The translations under genes were made by a program, and so were the position numbers. From Streptomyces xylophagus (GTDB lineage Bacteria; Actinomycetota; Actinomycetes; Streptomycetales; Streptomycetaceae), in contig NZ_JNWO01000002.1 of the NCBI RefSeq assembly GCF_000716435.1, positions 1 to 64,000 of the forward strand: a DNA stretch of 64,000 nt, read 5' to 3'. Below are positions 9,219 through 17,218 of this stretch, one piece after another. How positions within the stretch are numbered: position 1 is the stretch's first letter; every line of letters begins with the position of its first letter. Under the pieces are notes generated by a model. That model made no database searches. It was not told the origin of the DNA and was given only the letters and a program-made list of their open reading frames with translations.

Positions 9219-10154
9219 TCAGTGCGGGATGCCGTCGATGATCTCCCGGGCACCCTGCCGCAGCAGCGCCACCGCCACCGACGTGCCGAGCGTCGCCGGG
9301 TCCAGTCGACCCGCCCACTCGTGGGCGTTGAGCCGGGTCTTGCCGTCCGGAGTGAACACACAGGCGCGCAGCGACAGTTCACCGCTCCGGTCCACCTGGG
9401 CGTACCCGGCGATCGGGCTGTTGCAGTGCCCCTGGAGGACGTGCAGGAACATACGCTCCGCAGTGGCCTCGCGATGGGTCTCGGGGTGACCGAGCGCACT
9501 GATCGTGTCGATCACGTCGGTGTCGCCCTCGCGGCACTGCAGGGCGAGGATGCCCGCGCCGATCGGCGGCATCATCGCCTCGGCGGACAGCACCTCGCTG
9601 ATCACGTCGCACCGGTCGATGCGCTCCAGGCCGGACATCGCCACCAGCAGCGCGTCGGCCTCGCCCGCCGCGAGCTTCTCCAGCCGCCGGTTGACGTTGC
9701 CGCGGAACGGCACGCACTCCAACTCCGGGTGCGTGGCGGCCAGTTGGGCGACCCGGCGGACCGACGAGGTGCCGATGCGGGTCCCGGCCGGCAGCTCGTC
9801 GAGGGTCAGCCCGCCCGGGTGGATCAGGGCGTCCCGGATGTCGTCCCGCTTCAGGAACGCGGCGAACGTCGTACCGGCGGGCAGCGGCCGGTCGGCGGGC
9901 ACGTCCTTCATGCAGTGCACCGCGAGATCCGCCTCACCGGCGAGCAGCGCGGCGTCCACCTCCTTGGTGAACGCCCCCTTGCCCTCGACCTGGGACAGAG
10001 CTCCCATCCACTTGTCGCCGGTCGTCTTCACCGGCACGACCTCGGTGCGCACGTGTGGATGGAGGACGGCCAACTCGGCGCGCACGCGCTCCACTTGGGC
10101 CAGCGCCATGGGCGAGTCGCGGGAGACGATACGGATCAGTTCGGGCACGGACAT
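9219..10154 (-). CDS. hemC: hydroxymethylbilane synthase (porphobilinogen deaminase)
   Basis: 311 residues, the usual length. It polymerises four porphobilinogens into hydroxymethylbilane. The dipyrromethane-cofactor Cys is in [13 protein letters not shown] (about residue 243), and the substrate-binding VHCMKDVP and [11 protein letters not shown] motifs are present. HCNSP replaces the more common GCQVP, a modest divergence. No other heme gene (hemA, hemB, hemD, hemL) is nearby, unlike the usual streptomycete hem cluster, so this may be a second, specialised copy. Start ATG 10154 gives [18 protein letters not shown], aligned with the family N-terminus. Confidence 0.9.
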   Translation of the reverse strand: MSVPELIRIVSRDSPMALAQVERVRAELAVLHPHVRTEVVPVKTTGDKWMGALSQVEGKGAFTKEVDAALLAGEADLAVHCMKDVPADRPLPAGTTFAAFLKRDDIRDALIHPGGLTLDELPAGTRIGTSSVRRVAQLAATHPELECVPFRGNVNRRLEKLAAGEADALLVAMSGLERIDRCDVISEVLSAEAMMPPIGAGILALQCREGDTDVIDTISALGHPETHREATAERMFLHVLQGHCNSPIAGYAQVDRSGELSLRACVFTPDGKTRLNAHEWAGRLDPATLGTSVAVALLRQGAREIIDGIPH

Positions 10155-10227
10155 GCGGACACGATAGACCTTCCGAGACGTCCCCCGACGCAGCACGGGT
10201 CAACTCAAACCCGTCGCACCACGCGAA

Positions 10228-11235
10228 TCAGACAAGGGGCTCACTGATCTCCACGGCGCGCAGCGCGGCGACCAGGGCCGTTTCGTCCCCCACGTCCAGC
10301 GCGGTGTCGGTGAACTTGATCACGTGTTCGTCGCCATGGACCACGGCCCGCTCGAGCACCTCCTCGGCCGTGAGGCCCGCCGACGGTGTGTACCCGATCG
10401 GCTCACTCGGGGCGTACATCGCGGTGACCGCCGCCGACGCCGTCCACGCCGCGTGCAGACTCGGTGCCCACAGGTCCCGGGGCAGCGCGTCGAGGGCGCG
10501 CAGCACGGCGTTGGGCGCCGTCGCCGCGTGCACCAGCATCGTCGGCTCGCCGTGCCCGTGGGTGGCGTAGCGATGCGTGGCAGCGCGCACCAGCTCGGTG
10601 AGCCGTTCCCGCGCCACCTCCGGATCGCTCACCTCGCCCGCCCAGACGGGCAGTTGACGTACGGCGTCCAGCCGAGCGCGGAATCCGACCACCCCTCCGG
10701 CGATCGGCGGCACGGCGTCGAGAGTGCCGGCGGCGCTGGTTCCGCCGGGCAACGGCACGATGCCCACCACGGGTTGATGCCGCGCGGCCCAATAGCCCAG
10801 CCCATGCGCGAGTTCGGTACGGCGGGGTTCGTTCTCGCCCGAGCCGAGCGCCCGTACGGCATGGCCGACGCGGATGACCGGGTGGGTGGCGCCGGCGTAG
10901 ATCCCGGGCAGCAGACGCGGCCACCACACGGCGAGGACGCTCCGCCAGGGGTGCTCGGCGACGGCCCGGGAGAAGTAGCCGATCCAGTCGGCGGCCCGGC
11001 GCGGATCGCCCAGCGCCGAGGGCCAGTTGTCGTCCGTGACGGGAGCCACCGCGTCGGGGAAGTCCTCCAGCTTGTCCCGGTAGAGATCGAGCCAGCGATG
11101 GACGGCCCCCGCCCGCCCGTGCGCGGCGAGCGCCTCGGCGACCATCGGCGCGTGATTACTGAGCCAGCCGTTTCGCTCGGGCCCGGTGGAGTGCAGCCGT
11201 TCGAATGCCTCTTCCAACGTTCCGCTCGTGTCCAT
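10228..11235 (-). CDS. questin oxidase-like (DUF4243) family protein
   Basis: 335 residues starting MDTSGTLEEAFERLHSTGPERNGWLSNHAPM, followed by WLDLYRDKLEDFP and a long helical body with GVVGFRARLDAVRQ, matching the questin oxidase-like family whose fungal members catalyse cofactor-poor Baeyer-Villiger cleavage of anthraquinones. Actinobacterial homologues are uncharacterised. I see no nucleotide-binding motif, consistent with the family. The upstream sequence carries a streptomycete intergenic repeat, and the gene is not visibly coupled to hemC. Assignment to the family is fairly firm; a specific reaction is not supported. Confidence 0.72.
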   Translation of the reverse strand: MDTSGTLEEAFERLHSTGPERNGWLSNHAPMVAEALAAHGRAGAVHRWLDLYRDKLEDFPDAVAPVTDDNWPSALGDPRRAADWIGYFSRAVAEHPWRSVLAVWWPRLLPGIYAGATHPVIRVGHAVRALGSGENEPRRTELAHGLGYWAARHQPVVGIVPLPGGTSAAGTLDAVPPIAGGVVGFRARLDAVRQLPVWAGEVSDPEVARERLTELVRAATHRYATHGHGEPTMLVHAATAPNAVLRALDALPRDLWAPSLHAAWTASAAVTAMYAPSEPIGYTPSAGLTAEEVLERAVVHGDEHVIKFTDTALDVGDETALVAALRAVEISEPLV

Positions 11236-11331
11236 GCCCAGCACGCTAGGCGCGGGGCTGCGTCCGCAGAACGGGCGGGAGGCGTAAGAAGAGCCCACCT
11301 CTGGTCCTACACCCGAGGACCGAGCGGATCG

Positions 11332-11391
11332 GGGCGCTGCCCCGGCAGCGCCCTGAAGGGGCGCGGGGAACTGCGCGACCAGCCACGACGG
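11332..11391. repeat. Streptomyces-type GC-rich intergenic repeat with hairpin
   Basis: GGGCGCTGCC (11332-11341) pairs with GGCAGCGCCC (11344-11353), then a tail containing GGGGCGCGGGGAACTGCG and ACCAGCCACGACGG. I recognise this block as one found many times between genes in Streptomyces genomes, usually just after stop codons. Here it lies between two same-direction genes, just past the 3' end of the glycoside hydrolase stop (11408) read leftward, so it probably acts as its transcription terminator. Confidence 0.65.
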
Positions 11392-11407
11392 CGCGGCAGC
11401 CGAACGA

Positions 11408-12976
11408 CTACCTACCGCCGCCCAACTCGATCGAGATCACACGATCCCCCCGCCCGTCCGAGGCCACGACAGGTTCCGCCGCCCGCCCGTCCACCGTGCA
11501 CGACAACACCTCGCTCCCCCCGCCGCTCAACGTGACATCCAACGTCATCCCCCGATACGGCAGCCCACGCAACCGCACCGGGCCCCAGTTCGACGGCAGG
11601 CACGGGCGGAGCCGTAGCGCGTCGTCCGTGAACGTCAGGCCGAACAGGCCGTCGTGGATCAGCCGCAGATACGCCGTCGCCGACCAGGTCTGGTCGGGCT
11701 GGGAGACGAAGTGGGAGGCGTGCCCGCTCGCGCCGCCCTGCCAGCCGCCGTCGACGGCGCCGGTCACGGAGTTGTACAGCTCGTAGAAGCCGCCGCTCGT
11801 GGTGACCAGGTCGACGAGGGTGTCGACGGCGAGGGCGAACGGCTCGGTGCGGCCCGCGTCGGCGGCGGCCTGGCCGTACAGCCCGTGGACCATCGGCCAG
11901 ACCATCACGTTGTGCCGTCCCGGACGCCGGTCGTCGAAGCGCGGGAAGTGCGGCCAGACGTTGACGATGCCGTACGGCTGCCAGTGCGTGGAGTCGAGGA
12001 GCTGCCCGGCGCGTTGGCGGTCGGCGACGCCGAGGAGGACGGCGAGGGCCAGCCCCGCGCCCTCCTGGGAGGTGTCGAGGTGTCCTGCAAGGGGGCCTTC
12101 GCCGTGGACGAGGTAGCCGTAGGTGTCGGCGTCCGCGCGCCACAGGTGCTGGTCGATCGCCGTGCGCAGGTGGTCCGCGTCCGAGCGCAGTGAGGCGGCC
12201 TGTACGGGGTGGCCGAGGGCCTCGGACATGGCCGCGAGGGCGAGATGGGCGCCGTAGTAGAGGCAGTTGGTCGACAGGCACATCAGCTTGGCGGCGTGCG
12301 GGTGGTCGAGGACGAAGGACGAGTGGACGGACTTCGAGGCGGGCGGGCTGGGGTAGCCGGAGATGCCGTCGTTCATGAAGCCCGGGCCCTCGAAGAGGCC
12401 GAACGACGGGTTGAAGTGCTGGGCGCGGCGGGCCGCGAGGGTGTGCGCGGACGTCTCGTGGGCCCGGGTGAGGAAGGCCAGGTCGCCGGTGACGAGGTAG
12501 TGGTGGTGGGCGGCCAGGACCCACACGATCTGGTCCCACCACTGATTGTCCTGCTGGACGACGAGCCCGTCCCGCGCGCGGTCCACCACGGACCACAGGG
12601 TGTTGCGGGCGACCTCCGGCGCCAGCAGGCTGACCCCGCTCCACGTGTTGACGGCCGCGTCGCGAGTCCAGCGCTGCGGCGCGGGATAGCCGCCGCCCGC
12701 CCGGACGACAGTGCCGGGCGGGTAGCTGAGCAGGCCCGCCTTGTCGTACACCGAGCGGTCGGCGCCGATGGTGTTGGCGCCGGACACGGATCTGAGCGCG
12801 GGCGAGTAGAGGGCGCCGAGCCTGCGTTGTACGGCCGGGTCGTCGAAGGCGAGGGTGGGCATGGCGTATCCGTTCCCGGGAGCCGGGCCCTGCGCACCCG
12901 CAGGGATGGCCGTCGCCCCGGCGATACCCAGGGCGATGAGCAGAGCCCTGCGTGAGATCCCGCGTTCAGCTGCCAC
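11408..12976 (-). CDS. secreted (alpha/alpha)6-barrel glycoside hydrolase
   Basis: 522 residues. The N-terminus ISRRALLIALGIAGATAIPAGA is a Tat-like signal peptide (twin Arg, hydrophobic core, AGA cleavage). The body has repeated helical units typical of GH37/GH63/MGH1-like barrels: TRDAAVNTWSGVSLL, QQDNQWWDQIVWVLAAHHHYLV, GIVNVWPHFPRFDDRRPGRHN, GLYGQAAADAG and the closing beta domain with TLSGGGSEVLSC. The carbohydrate target is unknown; amylo-glucosidase, trehalase or glucosidase activities occur in related folds. GTG 12976 is preceded by GAGAGGA. A 10-bp hairpin and an NPP1 gene lie directly upstream in the same direction. Confidence 0.75.
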   Translation of the reverse strand: MAAERGISRRALLIALGIAGATAIPAGAQGPAPGNGYAMPTLAFDDPAVQRRLGALYSPALRSVSGANTIGADRSVYDKAGLLSYPPGTVVRAGGGYPAPQRWTRDAAVNTWSGVSLLAPEVARNTLWSVVDRARDGLVVQQDNQWWDQIVWVLAAHHHYLVTGDLAFLTRAHETSAHTLAARRAQHFNPSFGLFEGPGFMNDGISGYPSPPASKSVHSSFVLDHPHAAKLMCLSTNCLYYGAHLALAAMSEALGHPVQAASLRSDADHLRTAIDQHLWRADADTYGYLVHGEGPLAGHLDTSQEGAGLALAVLLGVADRQRAGQLLDSTHWQPYGIVNVWPHFPRFDDRRPGRHNVMVWPMVHGLYGQAAADAGRTEPFALAVDTLVDLVTTSGGFYELYNSVTGAVDGGWQGGASGHASHFVSQPDQTWSATAYLRLIHDGLFGLTFTDDALRLRPCLPSNWGPVRLRGLPYRGMTLDVTLSGGGSEVLSCTVDGRAAEPVVASDGRGDRVISIELGGGR

Positions 12977-12989
12977 GTTCCGTCCTCTC

Positions 12990-13022
12990 GGGCTCCCGGC
13001 GTCGAGATGACTCCGGGAGCCC
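12990..13022 (-). terminator. perfect 10-bp hairpin between NPP1 gene and glycoside hydrolase
   Basis: GGGCTCCCGG (12990-12999) and CCGGGAGCCC (13013-13022) form a perfect stem with a 13-nt loop. It lies 32 bp past the NPP1 stop and 14 bp before the hydrolase start. It could end the NPP1 transcript or act as a leader hairpin controlling the hydrolase. A 12-bp palindrome, GACGGTACCGTC, overlaps the NPP1 stop at 13044-13055. Confidence 0.6.
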
Positions 13023-13053
13023 TGAGAACGATGGTGCCCTGTAGACGGTACCG

Positions 13054-13830
13054 TCAGGCCGCCGGGTCGAACGCGATTCCGGAAGGCTTCGCCGAGGTGA
13101 GGTGGGCCACGAAGTTGGCGTCCTTGAGTCCGAAGTTGGCGCTGCCGAAGTCGTAGGCGCTCAACTTGTCGCGCAGGCCCGCCGGGTAGCCGTTCCAGCC
13201 GACGAGCGGCGGGTACTGCCAGGTGTGCTTGTCGTTCTCCGGCGGCTCGTCGTTCGCGTTCCCCAGCCGGAAGTCGTGCGTGCCGATGCCGTCCTTGTGG
13301 TAGACGATCTTGGCGTGGGTGCCGTCGAAGCGGACGTCGGACGCCGCGTGCACGGTGAACGAACCGTGGTTGGACGTCGACACGTACTGGATCGTGCCGT
13401 TCTGCACCCACACCACGACGTGTTCCCAGTCGTTGCGGTGCCCGCCGATGCTGGAGTTGGCGACGGCCTGGTCCTTCTCGAAGTACAGGCCGTACATGTA
13501 CGCGCACCAGCCGTTGTTGCACTTGTAGCGCGAGTAGCTGTTGGTGTTGTCGAGGTCCGAGGCGTCGTGGCACTCGCCGCTGAGCGAACCCGTCGGGTTG
13601 AGGCCGCCGTTGATGGTCCCGTCGGGGCCGATCGCGGGCGTCGGGTAGCAGCCGTCCGTGTCGTAGTCGAAGGCGGGCAGATACGTCTGCTCGGCGGCTT
13701 CGGCGTTCGCGGGCAGTGCCTTGGGCGGGGCGGCGAAGGCGGCGTTCGGGAACGCGATGACGAGCGCGGCGGCACCGCCGAGACCGGCGAGCCACCTTCT
13801 GCGGCGGGTGCGGGACTTCTGGGACGACAC
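13054..13830 (-). CDS. secreted NPP1/NLP (necrosis-inducing) family protein
   Basis: 258 residues with an arginine-rich N-region and hydrophobic core ending AFPNAAFAAPP, a Sec- or Tat-like signal peptide. The hallmark NLP heptapeptide is present as GHRNDWE (about residue 130; consensus GHRHDWE), followed by HVVVWVQNG. Conserved cysteines flank GCYPT, GECHD and KCNNGWC. In plant pathogens NLPs bind sphingolipids and disrupt membranes; actinobacterial members occur in saprophytes and are mostly uncharacterised. The second His of the heptapeptide is Asn here, which may alter the metal site needed for cytolysis. Upstream 13831-13968 should hold its promoter. Confidence 0.9.
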   Translation of the reverse strand: MSSQKSRTRRRRWLAGLGGAAALVIAFPNAAFAAPPKALPANAEAAEQTYLPAFDYDTDGCYPTPAIGPDGTINGGLNPTGSLSGECHDASDLDNTNSYSRYKCNNGWCAYMYGLYFEKDQAVANSSIGGHRNDWEHVVVWVQNGTIQYVSTSNHGSFTVHAASDVRFDGTHAKIVYHKDGIGTHDFRLGNANDEPPENDKHTWQYPPLVGWNGYPAGLRDKLSAYDFGSANFGLKDANFVAHLTSAKPSGIAFDPAA

Positions 13831-13968
13831 TGCGTCCTCCTCTTCGGGCGCAGCCCAACGGCTGTGGGGGGAAAGGGCTTTCAGAGTCCCTACTTTTCAT
13901 GTACGTGCCAAGGGGGCGGGGTGTCACTTCGGTAACAGGCCGCCCAATACTTGATCTTCGTAACCTCC

Positions 13969-14988
13969 TCAGCTCCGTGGGAAGTCGGCGGCCGACTCCT
14001 CCGGCGCCAGGTCCGGGCGCAGCCGCAGCCAGGACGGCTGGCGCAGCATCCCGGCCCGGGTACGGGTGCTGTAGCGGACCTCGCCGACCAGCCGGGGCAC
14101 GACCCAGTGCGCGTCGGCCACCGGCGGTACGGGATCGAAGGGGCACCTGTCGGTCCCGGCGGCCCGCAGGAGTACGGCGAGTTCGGCGCGTTCGGCCTCG
14201 CTCCAGCCGGTGCCCACATTGCCGACGTACCGCAGCCGCCCCTCCGCGCGCTGTCCCACCAGCACCGCGCCCGGCAGGCCCGACAGGCGCCCCTTGCCGG
14301 GCACCCAGCCGCCGACGAGCACGTCCTCGCTGCGCAGGTTGCGGATCTTGATCCAGGCGCGGGAACGGACCCCGGGTTCGTACACCGAGTCCAGCCGCTT
14401 GCAGACGAGCCCCTCCAGGCCGTGCTCGCGGGTGGCTCGCAGTGCCTCGGCGCCATGCCCGGTGAGTGCGGCGGGAGTTGACCAGTACGGGCCGTGCAGA
14501 CCGAGTCGCTCCAGCTCGGCGCGACGATGGGTGTAGGGGAGTGCTAGGAGAGGTCGGTCGAGGTACGGGACGTCGAACAGCACCAGGTGGACGGGCGTGT
14601 CCGCGGCTCGGCGGGCCGCCAGCGCGGGCGACCCGGCCAGGCCCATCCGGTTCTGCAGCAACTGGAAGTCGGCGCGCCCCTGTTCGTCCAGGGCCAGCAC
14701 CTCGCCGTCCAGGATCGCCGGGGTGTCGCCCAACTCGCGCGCCAAGGACAGCAGTTCGGGATAGGCGCCGGTGATGTCCTCGCCGGAACGGGCACGTAGG
14801 ACGACGCTGCCGTCGCCCGGGAGGTGGACCAGCACGCGCTGGCCGTCCTGTTTGGTCTCGTAGGCCCACCGGGTGTCCTGCGCGGCGGGCGGGAGGGTGC
14901 CGGGGGTGGCGAGCATGGGCGGGATGCGGGGGAGGGGCGGGGGTGGTGGGGTCACGGCAGAGGTGTCGACGGGGGTGGGCGGTGGCAC
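13969..14988 (-). CDS. ATP-dependent DNA ligase, LigC-type
   Basis: 339 residues. Adenylation motif I is KQDG (Lys46) in YETKQDGQRVLVHL; motif III DGEVLALDEQGR, motif IV LEGLVCKRLDSVYEPG and motif V RAWIKIRNL follow, then an OB-fold domain (DVLVGGWVPGKGRLSGLPGAVLVG). It lacks the polymerase and nuclease domains of LigD, and no Ku or primase gene is adjacent, so it is a stand-alone ligase like mycobacterial LigC. GTG 14988 was taken as start; the Pro-rich first 20 residues (PPPPPLP) may be an extension, with motif spacing normal from RIPPMLA onward. Confidence 0.9.
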   Translation of the reverse strand: MPPPTPVDTSAVTPPPPPLPRIPPMLATPGTLPPAAQDTRWAYETKQDGQRVLVHLPGDGSVVLRARSGEDITGAYPELLSLARELGDTPAILDGEVLALDEQGRADFQLLQNRMGLAGSPALAARRAADTPVHLVLFDVPYLDRPLLALPYTHRRAELERLGLHGPYWSTPAALTGHGAEALRATREHGLEGLVCKRLDSVYEPGVRSRAWIKIRNLRSEDVLVGGWVPGKGRLSGLPGAVLVGQRAEGRLRYVGNVGTGWSEAERAELAVLLRAAGTDRCPFDPVPPVADAHWVVPRLVGEVRYSTRTRAGMLRQPSWLRLRPDLAPEESAADFPRS

Positions 14989-15075
14989 GCGTGTTTCGGG
15001 ATGGGTTCGCCTGAATGGGGTGAACGACCGCTGGTTTGCCGGAAGGACCGCGGGGCTGCCTGAACGGCCGCCGCG

Positions 15076-15765
15076 TCAGAACTCGGGACCGGGCGGAAGC
15101 GGCGCCTGCACCAGACCCGTCTGGTAGGCCATCACCACGAGTTGGGCGCGGTCGCGGGCGTCGAGTTTCGTCATGGCGCGGTGCACATGGGTGCGGACGG
15201 TCAGCGGGCTGACGTACAGCTTCTCGGCGATCTCGTCGTTGGAATGGCCCTCGGCGGCCATGGCCATGATCTCGCGTTCCCGGGCGGTGAGGGCGCCGAG
15301 TCGGTCGGGCGTGGCCAGCGGCGCGCCCTGTACGGGTGTGGCCAGGAAGCGGGTGATCAGGGTGCGGGTGGCGAGCGGGGAGAGGAGGGACTCGCCGGAC
15401 GCGACCGTGCGGATGCCGGACAGCAGCGCCTCGGCGGTGACGTCCTTGCCGAGGAAACCGCTCGCGCCGGCCCGCAGTGCCTGTGCCACGTACTCGTCGA
15501 CCTCGAAGGTGGTGAGGATGAGGACGCGGGTGCCGGACAGCGCCGGGTCGGCGCAGATGGCGGTCGTGGCGGTCAGGCCGTCGGTGCCGGGCATGCGGAT
15601 GTCCATCAGGACGAGGTCGGGACGGTGTTCACCGGCCAGCAGGATCGCCTCGGCGCCGTCCGCCGCCTCGGCGACCACCTCTATGTCCTCGCAGGTGTCG
15701 ATCAGGATCCGGAAGGTGGCCCGCAGGAGGGCCTGGTCGTCGGCGAGGAGCACGCGGATGGTCAT
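15076..15765 (-). CDS. NarL/LuxR-type response regulator
   Basis: 229 residues. Receiver domain with acidic pair LLADDQALLR, phosphoacceptor Asp55 in LVLMDIRMPG, and Lys in FLGKDVTAEALL. The C-terminal GerE helix-turn-helix is LTAREREIMAMAAEGHSNDEIAEKLYVSPLTVRTHVHRAMTKL. It overlaps the sensor kinase stop by 4 nt (ATGA), so the pair forms an operon read leftward with the kinase first. Targets are not deducible; an adjacent transport operon, common for such pairs, is not present. Confidence 0.93.
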   Translation of the reverse strand: MTIRVLLADDQALLRATFRILIDTCEDIEVVAEAADGAEAILLAGEHRPDLVLMDIRMPGTDGLTATTAICADPALSGTRVLILTTFEVDEYVAQALRAGASGFLGKDVTAEALLSGIRTVASGESLLSPLATRTLITRFLATPVQGAPLATPDRLGALTAREREIMAMAAEGHSNDEIAEKLYVSPLTVRTHVHRAMTKLDARDRAQLVVMAYQTGLVQAPLPPGPEF

Positions 15766-16970
15766 GGGGTTCTCTCCGGTTCCGGGGCGCTGGGGTACAG
15801 CGGCAGTTCGGTGGTCACTTCGAAGCCGCCCTCGGCGCGGTGCCCGGCCTGGAGGGCGCCGCCGACCGACCGGGCACGCTCGCGCATCCCGATCAGCCCG
15901 AACCCGTGGCCGGGTGCTGGGGCGGCTGCCGTCGCCGCGCTCGCTCCGTCGTCGGTCACGGTGACGGTCAGCCGGTCGTGGAAGTAGCGCAGGCGCACGT
16001 GCGCCGACGCGGTCGTGGCGTGCTTGCTCACGTTCGTGAGGGCCTCCTGCACGATTCGGTACGCCGTCAGGTCCACCCCGGGGGAGAGCGGATGCGGCTC
16101 GCCCTCCGCCGTGACGGTGACCGTGAGTCCCGCGGCCCCGAACGCGCTTGTCAGTTCGGCGAGTTGGGCAAGGCCCGGGCTCGGGGCCAACGGTGCATCG
16201 GGGTCGTCGGGCCGGCGCAGCAGACCGACCGTGCTCTTCATCTCGCGCAGCGCGGAGGACGTCGTACCGGCGAGTTCCGTCAGGATCTTCTGCACATGGT
16301 CGGGGTGGGTGCGCGCGAGGTGGGCGGCGGTGCCGGCCTGGGCGTGGGCCAGGGCGAGATGGTGGGCGACGACGTCGTGCAACTCCCGGGCGATACGCAT
16401 CCGTTCCTCGGCCACCCGGTGCCGGGCCTCCTCCTCCCGGCTGCGCTCGGCGTACTCGGCCCGCGCCTGCACCGCCTCCAGGTAGGCGTCCCGCAGCCGC
16501 AGCGCGTTCCCGGCGACGACCGGCAACAGCAGCCAGGCGGCCGGTCCGACGGTCTTGAACGGCCAGGGGTGATGCGCCGGGTCCATCACCGTGGCCGTGG
16601 TCACCACCAGCACGACCGAGGCGAAGAAGTAGCGGCGGGCCGTTCTGCGCCGGGTGAGGACGGCCAGCCGGTACAGGGCCAGCATCAGCGGCCCCAGCAT
16701 CAGCGGGGTGAGCAGACAGCCCAGCGCGCCGGCCCCGGCGGCGGCCACCGCGGTGACGGCGACGACCGTACGAGGACGGCTCCGCTGCCAGAGCAGGGCC
16801 GCGCAGGAGATCGCGGCGAGCGCGATCGTGGGGCCCACCGCGTCCGGGCGGGGGCCGTTGGGCACGCCCAGTTCGCTGCCGAAGAGGAACATGGCGAACA
16901 GCAGGACGGCCGACATGGTGTCGACGGTGCGGAGGTGCTCGTCCGCGTAGCGCTGCCAGCTGTCGTTCAT
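15762..16970 (-). CDS. sensor histidine kinase, HisKA_3/NarX-like
   Basis: 402 residues. The first 155 carry about five hydrophobic stretches (for example TMSAVLLFAMFLFG, TIALAAISCAALLW, TVVAVTAVAAAGAGALGCLL and FFASVVLVVTTATV), indicating membrane sensing without a large external loop. A coiled region precedes the phosphoacceptor His in MRIARELHDVVAHHL (about residue 196). The ATPase has N-box ALTNVSKHA and G-box GHGFGLIGMRERA. ATG 16970 with GGAGACC upstream is well placed. Cognate partner of the regulator whose start overlaps its stop. Confidence 0.92.
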   Translation of the reverse strand: MNDSWQRYADEHLRTVDTMSAVLLFAMFLFGSELGVPNGPRPDAVGPTIALAAISCAALLWQRSRPRTVVAVTAVAAAGAGALGCLLTPLMLGPLMLALYRLAVLTRRRTARRYFFASVVLVVTTATVMDPAHHPWPFKTVGPAAWLLLPVVAGNALRLRDAYLEAVQARAEYAERSREEEARHRVAEERMRIARELHDVVAHHLALAHAQAGTAAHLARTHPDHVQKILTELAGTTSSALREMKSTVGLLRRPDDPDAPLAPSPGLAQLAELTSAFGAAGLTVTVTAEGEPHPLSPGVDLTAYRIVQEALTNVSKHATTASAHVRLRYFHDRLTVTVTDDGASAATAAAPAPGHGFGLIGMRERARSVGGALQAGHRAEGGFEVTTELPLYPSAPEPERTP

Positions 16971-17172
16971 GGAGGTCTCCGGTGGGGCTCCTGGGGTCGG
17001 GGTCGGTCCTGGCCGGCGGTGCCGGAAGGCGAGCCGGTGCGGTCGACGGAGGAACATCGCCACGGGACGGGGCACTCCACATCTGCTCTCGGTGAACGAT
17101 CCAGCCTCCCAGGCGGACCCCCCACCCCGTCGTCCTGCGGCTGCCGACAATCGTGGCTACTGAGAACGCAGT

Positions 17173-17217
17173 ACGCGCCGCCGGCCGTGTCATCCCCGGG
17201 CACGACCGGCGGCGCGT
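17173..17217 (-). terminator. 12-bp perfect hairpin after second LuxR regulator
   Basis: ACGCGCCGCCGG (17173-17184) and CCGGCGGCGCGT (17206-17217) are perfectly complementary, with a further CCGTG/CACG pairing inside the loop. The stem begins 2 nt beyond the stop of the leftward regulator gene (17219), the expected place for an intrinsic GC-rich streptomycete terminator lacking a U tract. The remaining 200 bp up to the next gene start (16970) would hold the promoter of the neighbouring kinase. Confidence 0.8.
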
Positions 17218-17218
17218 G

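Noticed and set aside
9209..9220. GACCC-TC-GGGTC between convergent genes as a terminator
   Set aside because: Only a 5-bp stem with a 2-nt loop, which cannot fold; not listed as a feature.
11408..14869. A single 1153-codon reverse-strand reading frame joining the glycoside hydrolase to sequence under NPP1 and the ligase
   Set aside because: Only the part from 12976 downward is coding in this frame; upstream it crosses two genes in other frames, so no fusion protein is proposed.
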